Part shown: in pieces, positions 31,754-41,100 of the stretch
Layout of the letters: each line of letters starts with the position of its first letter
Numbering within the stretch: the stretch's first letter is position 1
From: Branchiostoma lanceolatum
Lineage: Eukaryota; Chordata; Leptocardii; Amphioxiformes; Branchiostomatidae
Assembly (NCBI RefSeq): GCF_035083965.1
Contig: NC_089723.1
Span: 7,339,501 to 7,403,500, forward strand
DNA: 64,000 bases
Direction of reading: 5' to 3'
Program-made: the position numbers and the translations under genes
Notes under the pieces: generated by a model
What the model saw: only the letters and a program-made list of their open reading frames with translations
The model's database searches: none
What the model was told of the DNA's origin: nothing

Positions 31754-33021
31754 TATCGTGCCTACTCCTACCTCTTGACTTTACCATTTAAGTACAGCTT
31801 ACTTCAAAGAACATTCCATTCAAATCTGGCTGTAGAAGTGACCATCTCTATATTATAAGGACCACATGCCAAAAATGGGACCAATTTTTCCCATTGACAC
31901 CACAGTTTAGTTACCACTTATCCACATAAACCAGATTTTATCGGTCCACTGAGTCTTCTTGCCAGTTTTGACCTATTTTTACATTTGCCGAGAAGGTTAT
32001 GTTTTCGTCAGCGTTCATGTGTGTGTGTCCTTCCGTCTGTATACACGATAACTTAAGAATGCCTGGATGGATTGTCTTGATACTTGGTATGTGGGTAGGT
32101 CTTCTTAAGACCTCAAACTGCCTAGTGGCTTTGCTATGGTACTCTAGTGGAATTTGCGGTTTTTATATTTTTTTCATATTTTCTTTGTGCTAGATGATGC
32201 CATCTAGCTATGCCGGAGACAGCATCACAAAGAGCCGTCTCTATCTCCACGACACCGTCAGGACCATCACCACAATGTCCACCTACCTTCCTGCGGCCAA
32301 GAAGCTCGGACAGTTCTTCAAGCACCTTTTGCCGTCATTCGAAGACATTCTCGGCGACGCTTCAAAACAACTATGGGAGACGAGAGAAGTTGATGTTGAA
32401 CAGATCGATTATGCGTTAAGAGGACTCCATAATATAATCGTGTCAGCAAGAAGAAAGGAAGTGTTGCAACCCTTCTGTAAGTCTAAGTGTTATGAGTATG
32501 TGTTAGACATATTGCATACTATACATCCCACAGTGTTGTACTATGCTCTCAGAATCGTTTACTACACAGTAGAAATGGGAACCGACAAGGAGAGAGAAAG
32601 GTTCAAGGAAGAGGCGGGGATCAAACTCTTGGAAGAGAACATGAAACTGTTAAGAATAGATACAGACAAACGCGGGGTGAAAAACTTGCTGCTGCTTGCT
32701 GGATGGTTAAAGGATGAAGTAGCAGACCCAGGGTCTACTCCAGAGTACTTTAGGATATGTCCGAAGATAAAGAGATTGATAAACGACGGACCACAAGTGG
32801 AGGAAGGTATTATGCTCCACACAGGGGTTGTACCGGTGATATGCTCTCGACTGGAGTGTAGAAAAACAGAGACAGTTGGGGAAGCAGCTGGAAAGCCTCT
32901 GAAAGCTTGTGCGAGATGCTTGTTGGCTCGGTACTGCAGCGTAGAGTGTCAAAAGTTGCACTGGAAGAACGGACATAAAGAGGAATGCTTCACCAAGGAA
33001 GATCTTCTGAAAAACGTGTAG
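28035..33021 (+). CDS. MYND-type zinc finger protein (3 exons, 379 aa)
   Basis: Exons 28035-28262, 31335-31418 and 32194-33021 join in phase 0 (76 + 28 + 275 residues). Seen: a mostly helical N-terminal and central part with no membrane segment (for example LSDL-type helices, ALRIVYYTVEMG, KNLLLLAGWLKDE), and a C-terminal MYND finger at about 321-371 with ligands C-x4-C, CARC, YCSVEC and H-x3-C. The first ligand pair is C-x4-C and is followed by a 16-residue spacer, a known variant. Known: MYND fingers bind short proline-containing peptides and recruit partners. No SET domain is seen, so it is not a SMYD methyltransferase. Specific orthology is not recognised. Start chosen because gcaagATGG opens the frame at the end of a short 5' leader. 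Confidence 0.88.
28299..29450. mobile_element. Possible 1.1-kb inverted-end element in MYND intron 1
   Basis: TGTAACGTTGGGTAACCTAA at the left and its near-complement at about 29395-29430, each with a GGGATTTTTCG and an AAGTCGGG motif close by. No transposase reading frame seen between. Confidence 0.5.
29611..30242. repeat. Large foldback in MYND intron 1
   Basis: Arms 29611-29883 and 29967-30242 are inverted copies (for example CATGAAAGAATTC / GAATTCTTTCATG, GCACAAATTGATATC / GATATCAATTTGTGC) with about 85 nt between. Confidence 0.88.
30836..31260. repeat. Foldback-type repeat, copy 1
   Basis: Ends near CATGTTGATTTGATTACATG with AACTGATGCGAGCGTGC, and GGAAATGGACG with GCGCTCGGATGTC. Matches 34286-34680 in reverse. 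Confidence 0.65.
31335..31418 (+). CDS. MYND protein exon 2
   Basis: Encodes STILMRLGERGMIRLVSTAI, then MQKKILLE. Acceptor ttatgttcag, donor gtaaga, 84 nt, phase 0 on both sides. A GAT-repeat array begins 123 nt past the donor. Confidence 0.8.
31541..31752. repeat. GAT trinucleotide array
   Basis: About 70 GAT units with repeated GTGAT breaks, in MYND intron 2, 123 nt after exon 2. Confidence 0.95.
32194..33021 (+). CDS. MYND protein exon 3: central helices and MYND finger
   Basis: Acceptor ttctttgtgctag directly before ATGATGCCA. The 828-nt exon carries the helical region and the zinc finger (ICSRLEC, KACARCLLARYCSVECQ, GHKEEC) and ends LLKNV. Confidence 0.93.
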   Translation: MMPSSYAGDSITKSRLYLHDTVRTITTMSTYLPAAKKLGQFFKHLLPSFEDILGDASKQLWETREVDVEQIDYALRGLHNIIVSARRKEVLQPFCKSKCYEYVLDILHTIHPTVLYYALRIVYYTVEMGTDKERERFKEEAGIKLLEENMKLLRIDTDKRGVKNLLLLAGWLKDEVADPGSTPEYFRICPKIKRLINDGPQVEEGIMLHTGVVPVICSRLECRKTETVGEAAGKPLKACARCLLARYCSVECQKLHWKNGHKEECFTKEDLLKNV

Positions 33022-33447
33022 ATATTGAGAATATGAAGCTTTGCACAGTTATATTTTTGTTTCTTGCAGATTCATTTCAAATACAGTACATGAATGATAT
33101 ACAAGCAATGCTAGTGTGGTCTTCAAATATTTGAAATTCCAATATTTGATATAATTTGATGTTAACCCTTTGGCTGCTAACCATTGCTGTGAGTGATGCA
33201 TTTTTTAGGTATAGATGAGCTTAGCTGGAAGAAGGTTAAAGCTTGTGACTCATTGGTTGCCTTCCTTCTTCAAATTTGTGTTACAGTTGCCATTTGTCAC
33301 AAGTCTGTATCTTACAGTTACATCAAAGAGGTTAAACTTCATTGATTATATGCAATTTAAGTTCAAATTGATTGTGTTTTATTATCCACAAATATTTTGT
33401 ACATTTTCTATTATAGAAAAAAACAGTATAATCTTTTATGTTACTTT

Positions 33448-33453
33448 AATAAA
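33448..33453 (+). terminator. Polyadenylation signal of the MYND gene
   Basis: AATAAA followed by a T-rich run, about 430 nt after the stop. Confidence 0.55.
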
Positions 33454-34285
33454 GTTTTTTTTTTACATGTATAACATGTTATGTAGTTTATTACATATGA
33501 GGATATAATGTTACAGTCAAAGACACACAGTAAAGTCAGGCAAATAGAAGTTACTACTTGGCATAATTATACGCTCATGCTGTCGCAATATGATTTGAGC
33601 TGTATTTTATGTATTATTGATTACGAGCTTCAACTAGCAAAATTTAGCTTTAGCTCGCAAAATCAAGCTTTTAGCTAGTAAAATTTAGATGAAAGTTGTA
33701 GTGTGTTTTCTACCATTTTGAGTACATATAAGATCTAACATAATTTCACCAGCGTACATAATTTCGCCACCATGAAAAGATATGTCCAAACAGATCACCA
33801 ACCCAACATCCTCCAGTATAATACAATGGGGGGTGCTGCACTAGAGATCTCTCAAACCCACTGTTTTTCATTATGTGACCTGGTGGATTAATGTTAATGG
33901 AGGTTAGATGTATTTGTACTTTGCGACAGCGATTGCCATGAATCATGTATCATGTATGGTCTTCAGGAATTAATTGAATTAATACATTACCTACATTTTT
34001 ATGTATTATTTTACTGACTGAAGGTCACAGATAACCAAGCTCTGTATATTTTAGTCCAAGTGATCAAAGAAAGAGGCCATATTCATTGTACCTAATCTTG
34101 TCACATAATATTTGAAGTTAGCAAATTTTCATGATTGGAATATTTTGACATTTGCAAACAAAAGATGTACAAATGATAGATCGTGTGTGTCGTTTTTGTT
34201 CCTTAACACTTCATATAACATTAAAGTTGTAGTTTTAGGAAGATTGAAACTTCAATAATCGGTAGTTTCTACTAGAATTATCCAA

Positions 34286-34680
34286 TTAACAGGCTATGTT
34301 GATTTCATTGTATGATGACATCCGAGCGCGCATCAATTTTCGTCCGTTTCCAAGAAGAAAGTTTGGGACTATACTGTAAATCGTACAAAGCAGCTGCAAA
34401 ATGATTGAATACATGCTGTGAATTGCAAAGAAAATATTGGGAAACGATACTAATGTCGTAGAATGCCAATATCAATTCCAAAGTCAAAGAAGAAACTGAA
34501 GAAATGAAAATGAATATATCATTCGCTACCTTATGTTTAGTCATTTGTTCAACCACGTAGAATTCACGAAGGCAACCTTTTTTTTTTGGGGGGGGGGGGC
34601 AACTTTTTTTTCATTCGCACGCTCGCATCAGTTTTGGGATTCCCAGAGTATGATCAAATCAACAAATTAATAGGTTACTA
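34286..34680. repeat. Foldback-type repeat, copy 2
   Basis: Reverse-oriented relative of 30836-31260: GATGACATCCGAGCGCGC at the left and CACGCTCGCATCAGTTTTGG at the right. Contains a poly-T/poly-G run (about 34577-34602). Confidence 0.65.
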
Positions 34681-34899
34681 TCAAACCACCTGCCACATTT
34701 AAAGTTGTCCTTTTATGGTATAATTGCAATGGGTTAGATTCACTGGAAGAGAATAGCCCTAAATGATTAATCAAACGAATAAGCTATGAATTCAAACAAT
34801 ATGAACTCTGGAAGACAGTGACTTCTAGGACTACTTTGTTTGAACGCATTACCTCTAGTCGTAATTTACACCATGGCGGATGGATACTGGTTATGCTGG

Positions 34900-34931
34900 T
34901 CACATGAGATCATGTGACTCACATGACGTCA
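34900..34931 (+). promoter_or_regulatory. Paired M-box/E-box plus CRE upstream of LAPTM4
   Basis: TCACATGA and TCATGTGA face each other two bases apart (34900-34917), followed by a perfect CRE, TGACGTCA (34924-34931), about 155 nt before the LAPTM4 ATG. TCATGTGA is the MITF/TFE-type M-box, close to the CLEAR element of lysosomal genes. Regulation by TFE factors is inference. Confidence 0.5.
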
Positions 34932-35084
34932 TCAAGAAGTCGGACCAGAAAATCTAGACGGAACTGAGAAGGAACACTTCCCTTTTAAAATTTACTGCGT
35001 TTTAAAGACAATTTCAACGGTTTCTGTCCGACAAGACGGTAGATTAAGGTTTTCTTAAAGGAAGGAGAAGACTATCTTGTCAGA

Positions 35085-35183
35085 ATGCAGTCGAAAGAAG
35101 GACTGAAACGTGGCGAACACCGATGTTGTTGCGGGTGTATGCATGTCCGGGCCGGGGCCATTATGGTCGGCCTACTTCACCTG
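35085..35183 (+). CDS. LAPTM4: LAPTM4 exon 1
   Basis: ATG at 35085, encodes MQSKEGLKRGEHRCCCGC and the start of membrane segment 1 (GAIMVGLLHL). Donor gtgagc, phase 0. Confidence 0.92.
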
Positions 35184-38100
35184 GTGAGCGAAATCTTCAA
35201 TTTTTCTGCAATTTTTCACCGCTAAATCCACAAATTTTAACCATACATAACTTCTAGGTGATCTTAAGATTTATTTACGTGCATATGTGGAGATGTCATG
35301 GTGTAATTCTTAGGCATTTGTCTGATTGTTGTCTGACAAAAGGAGGGATATTTTCCAAGCTCCTGAAAAATAAAGATGGCGGCTCGACATGAATCATCTA
35401 AAGATCTGCGGAAACATCAGCAGAATATTTTATGTTTTCATAACATTATTTGGCTGAAAAATGAAGTAGAAACTCAGCAGCACCGAAAATTGAACCAAAA
35501 GATTGACGTTTAACGTATAAATATTGCACTTTGTTTACATACGTGGCAGTTTTCCACCTTATTATTACAGTCATCCAATTTCATAATTGAAGGAAATGAT
35601 GTAATTTGTAGGCTGAGTTATATTTGTTTTAATACAAAAATGATTTCATAAACACTATCAAATAATCAACAGTCACAGTTTCTGTACAATGTTGTATTCA
35701 GAGATTGAGTAAGTTCAAGTGAGTATGAGAAAGATATTTTGAAGGTTTGAATCCAAGAATGTTGTGGGAAAAGTATTGTTTATTTATAGGGAGACTGTGT
35801 TTAGAACTTAACCCAGCTGGGTATCTGGTCTGTGTACGTAAACAATCGTCAGGTATTTAGCTGTTTAGGTGTAGATCCAGACATGGACGTAAATAAGTTT
35901 GGTCTATTATCTGTAAGTTATAATATTTATACATGTAGCCAACTATATATTTTTTAGTTGTGAATTGTCATCTTTGTATGATGAGCTACACATATTAATC
36001 TAAAAAAAGTATTCAACGTTAATTATCAAGTGCAAGATTGTCAAAAGTGTAATCTCTGACACAGGATTTTTTTACCTTTAGTCTTTATAAAAAATGGTAT
36101 CCAGTACTATCCACACCTTAACTCACGTTGCACCTGTGTACCTGCCCAGGTGTGTCACCTGTTGGGGATGCTGATCCTGGCCTACCTGATCACCCATCCA
36201 GAGGCCATGCCCAAGGGTGACACCTGGTACAGTCTCAACTACAATGGCAACGACACCACCCGTGGCAGTGGTACGTATGACTATCATGCAGTTGATTCAT
36301 CCTTTGTAATTATGTAAAGCAGTTGTTTGTTTTGCTCAAGGGCAAAAAACAAAAGGGCTACTAAGGGTAAATGCAGGGAGTCGGTAGTACATGTAATTTT
36401 TATGTCGTTGTGCTTTGTTTGTTTTGTTAAATCAACTAATGATTAAGACCTTATCACTTGTTGATTATTATTATCATTATTATCATTATCATTAGTGTTA
36501 CCATTATTATTGTTACGTGGGTCCCACCAAGTTTTGTTTGTTGAAATTCTATTCCCTGTTGTTGTTTTTACCCGGACTGGGATTACAAAGGGAATGTATC
36601 CTGTTTCCCGGACAAACCGTTTGCATCATGTGATGTAATAAAGCTGAAATAGATGAATAAATTCAAATTTATACCTTGTAGTTTTATGTACATTATTTGA
36701 TTAGCTATAACTATTTTTAATTAAGTATAACTATAAGGACATTGTACTTAACTACTGTAAACGTTAAATTCTAAGATAATTTGGCACTTCAGAAACTGCA
36801 CTAGTTTTGAATGGTATTTCTAGTTTGTTTACTCAACGAACAGTAACCATAACTTAAAGTTAAAGGCAAAAGTTTTGTTTCTCTCATGTACATGTAGCTG
36901 CCAAGTGGTCCCCATATTACACTGTAATGGGAGGAGAATCTGAGGACAAAAATGGGGGTATGAACTAATAAGACGAGCATGCTATCTTTCCCTGAAGAGA
37001 TGGACCATGTTTCTTAAAGTCTATCAACCTGAAGGACAGTTTAGCAGAATTTTGATATTTAGCGAAAACATAGGGACATCTCTAAAATAAAGATAATAAA
37101 CACTGACATTCCTTAGTTCAGCCATTCATGACCCAAAGGATGACAGGAGACAATGGTCCATCTCTACACATGTAATACATTGACTTTGCATGTTTTGTTT
37201 AAGTGCATCCCAATAGTTCTTGTGTGTGTGTGGGGGGGGGGTCTTGTTTTTAATGTTTGTCATCTCTTATTATTTTTTCTCCTCTGTTGTCTGGTGACTC
37301 TGATAGTCTGTATGTTGAGTATATCTCTGCGTGATGGTGTTGCTACTTAATTTACATAAAGTATTGTGCAATCATTACCTGTTAAATGGGATCAGATTGG
37401 CCAAAACTAACTGGCATGACTTCCATAAGGATAATGAAAGGTTTATGCTGTGTTTCTGTCTCAAATGTTGGATGAACTTCATGATGGAGTGAGCATGTTT
37501 CATTATGTATGTGGTGTGATTATTCATGAACTCTGACCCTTTTTCCCTTGAACTTGTACAGTGTTAATACTTTTGCATTTAACTTTGTTTTCTTTCCATG
37601 CAAAGTCTGTTTGTGGAATCTGTTTAGCTGCATGCTGAAATCCTAAATTGTATAAATGTTTATCTCGCAAAAGAATACCTTGTACAGACAAACTCTGGAC
37701 TGTTGGTTTTGCAGATTGATACATACAGGATTTTCTCAGCATGTATTATACATGACATACAATTCACCGACCACAGCTAACAGATATTTTCTACCCCCTA
37801 CAGATAACTGTGTTGCCCTGGCCATCACATTTTTCACCTTCACCATGACTCTGCTTATGCTGTATGGTGCTATAAAGGTAAGTGGTACCATATACCACAA
37901 TATAAATTTAATACTGTTTAATTCTCCGAGAAATTTGTATTTGCTATAAATGAATGAATAAAGACCTATATTTACATTTTGCCTCATTGAACTAAATTCA
38001 TCCATCTATCAGTCCCATTGGGATAAATACAGGTGAGAGAAAAAAAAGGTAGAAAAAAATAAGTGTTCACTAATACATATATGACTTATGTAAATAATTC

Positions 38101-41100
38101 ATTTACAAAATAGTGGTCAAAGTCTAATTGCATGTACAGTATAAAAGAAAGGTAACATTTCGTTACCACTAATGTCTAATCAACTATAAGGTACTACTAC
38201 CTTTACCATTGTACAAGCTAATAAGATTAAGAGTTTTAGTAAATCTACTTGGTGGATTCGGTTTATGAATAGACTGTTGTTAACTTAAGTTAAAATCCTC
38301 CCACACCATTATTGATGTATAGGGCGGTGGCCATCTCCGTTTCATAGCCCTGGGCCACACTGTGGTGCAATCACTGTAGCAGGGGGCTAGTCCACTAGCA
38401 GTGGAGTGTGTTTAACTTCCATACTGTTTCAGAAGTATGTACCATTTTTATAAAGTCTTTGGTATGACTCAATGCGCCTCTTGTCCAGAGGTGTCCTACC
38501 CGGGGCTTGAACCCCAGTCTCTCTGGTCCAAGTAATTTGAACCAGATGTGGTGAGAGACAGAAGCACAGACCACTGCTCCACAGGGACACCCCCCAGACT
38601 GTTGTTATAAAAACTGTTTTCTGTTTGTTCCCCCCCAGCACCGTGCAGGCTACCTGCTGCCCTTCTTCTGTATCCAGGTGTTTGACTTCACAGTGGGCTG
38701 TCTGACAGCCATCGGCTTTGTCTCCTACATGCCCAACATCAGGACCTTCATGGAACAAAACGTAAGTATTCATTATAGGAGGCCCAGGTACATTGGCTCA
38801 GAGTTGAACAGGTTTTTTTGGGGGGGGTCTTAACAAACTCGCTCAGTGCAAGCCGTAGGGGGCCACTCATCAAAGCACTGAACTAATTCTTACTGTAGCA
38901 GCATCTCTTCTCCCTAGGTCAGAAACATCAATGCTCGAGACAAGCATGACTTCACTGACCCATTAGGAGAAGCAGGGGTTACAAAGGCTGCTCGGGAAAT
39001 TCCCTATTATTCCGGGTTGTCTCCAGGACCCATCCCTCTATCCCTGGATGGAAATTTGCTTGTTTGGAGAAACAAAAATTTCACCCCGTCCATCCCAAAA
39101 ATTCTAACTTCAGGCCATAAAACTGATGAAAATGTATTTTTGTCAGCTTGAAATGACAGATTTAACCAAAATCAACAACATCGGCTCCCCAAAAAATTAG
39201 TAAAACAGAAAAAAAAGCCCGAGACAGCCCTGGAGTTTTGTTGTCATTGCCAGGAGGACTTACAGACTAACATTGTAAGTTTTTCAACAGATGATCATGA
39301 ACAACTTATTACTCCGGGAAGGAGGATGACCTCCTTCTGGGAGTATTGGGAATGCATTTGTTGCGCGTTCGCAGCTATAACTCACGATCCCGTTGTCGCA
39401 TTGGTGTGTAACTTGGCATATCGTTTGCCTGGTTCGGCGTGGTGATGCACAATAGCTTTGTTACACCATAACTACTTTAAACGTCAATCCAATATCGTAA
39501 TTGCACCCCTATAATTAATGATATGTCCCACTGCCCTGCCATAGGGACCATGTTATAATCCGTTATGCATGACTGGAATACTTCAGGCAGATACGGGGTA
39601 GAAATCTTCCTTACTTACTGTGATCGTATAGTCACTGTTACATTGAAAAATAGACAACGTGCATCACCACACGCAACCTAGCAAACGATGTACCAAGTTA
39701 CATACCAATGCGGCAACGGGAATTGTGAGTTTTAGCTGCAAACATGTACAGAGTGACCTCCAGTCTGTGTATTAAGTATGCCGTATCCACTCGCCACTCG
39801 CATACAGTATGTGCGCACGGGACGGACGATGCACTTTTACGCACAGTGTGAAAATGGCAAATCTCTGGACCTTCAAACTTACCACACTTGTAGTTTATAA
39901 TACGGAGGTTGTGACAATGTAAAAAGTTTACGCAGGGGATGAAAGATTGTTGAGAAATATCTCTCAGAAAAGTGCGCGCGCCAGTGTCACTTCCGGATGG
40001 TTAGATCCGGTGACCTTTGACCTTCGTGAAATGTTACGATAATATAAATTAGCCTTTTTTATTGCAAATCGCTTGATAGCTATAGATCAGGCCGGTCTGC
40101 AATAAATTGTGGAAAGAGGATTTACTGCATATTTGTGATTTCTGATACATCTTAGTTGTAAGGCTGAATGGTTCGTTGATAATTGAAAAGGGGCCATCTA
40201 GATCTAACTTTGTGACTTTTCCCGGAATTTCTAGATCCCATCTGTGCCATGCTGTAAAAACATACTTTTCAGCAGGTTGGCCACTCCTGTATTGAAAGAA
40301 AAAGATAAACAAACACTTTTTCTTTACTTGCTCTAAAACACTACTTGGACTGTGCAGAGATGCAATTTGTGTGGGTCAATACTTGTACATACTATAAATA
40401 CTTCACGGAGAATTGTGTCCTACGGACTCTTGTTTCTTTTTCCTCCTTTTTTTTCCCTTGAAATGGACTAAGATGATGATACCGATGATCACAGATTAAC
40501 CTTCTCCCTGCTACCTAACTGCATAACAAATACATACTTTGTGCCAAATGGCTACCTTAGCATGTTGCAGGTTAATTTGTGATGATGTAGTAAGCAAAAC
40601 TGTATGTTCCCATCTGTTCGTAGCGTGCGTAGTCCAGTGGTTAGCGATCTTGCCCCTGGAACTAGAAGCCCCGGGTTCGATCCCGGCTGTGTCGTTCACC
40701 TGGCATGCATGCTACTGGAAAGGATCGCAGTCCTTAGGATGGGACGTTAAGCCGTAGTCCACTGTTCACTGTGCTTGTCGAAAAGAGCTAGGGGAATTTC
40801 CCCGGTACAGTGAACCTGTAAAAACTGTACATAGCGTCTGTCTTCTCTGTCACGACCAGTGTAAGATCACAGGCGGTAGGCAAAGGTATTGTCGTTGAAT
40901 AGCTGCTGAAGTTCCGATCGTGACGAAGTACTCGGCGCGGAGATCACCCGTGCCAAGCTTCCGAGCGAAACCCGAAGCGGTGCCGAAGGCACGAGGGGGG
41001 GTTCGGAGAGCCGAACAGGGTTCGGTGTTCGGCGGTTTTCGGTAATGTTCGGCGAAGCCGAACTCTATCTGGGCGAGCCCCGTAGGGGCGAGATAGGTGG

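Larger units (their letters stand above)
33500..35084. other. Intergenic MYND-LAPTM4
   Basis: AT-rich; short tandem of TTTAGCTAGTAAAATTTAG-like units (33625-33690), foldback copy 2 at 34286-34680, then the LAPTM4 promoter region. Confidence 0.5.

Noticed and set aside
40620..40700. True tRNA gene
   Set aside because: A and B boxes are present, but the acceptor and anticodon arms do not fold and a SINE body follows; the same applies to the other tRNA-like heads.
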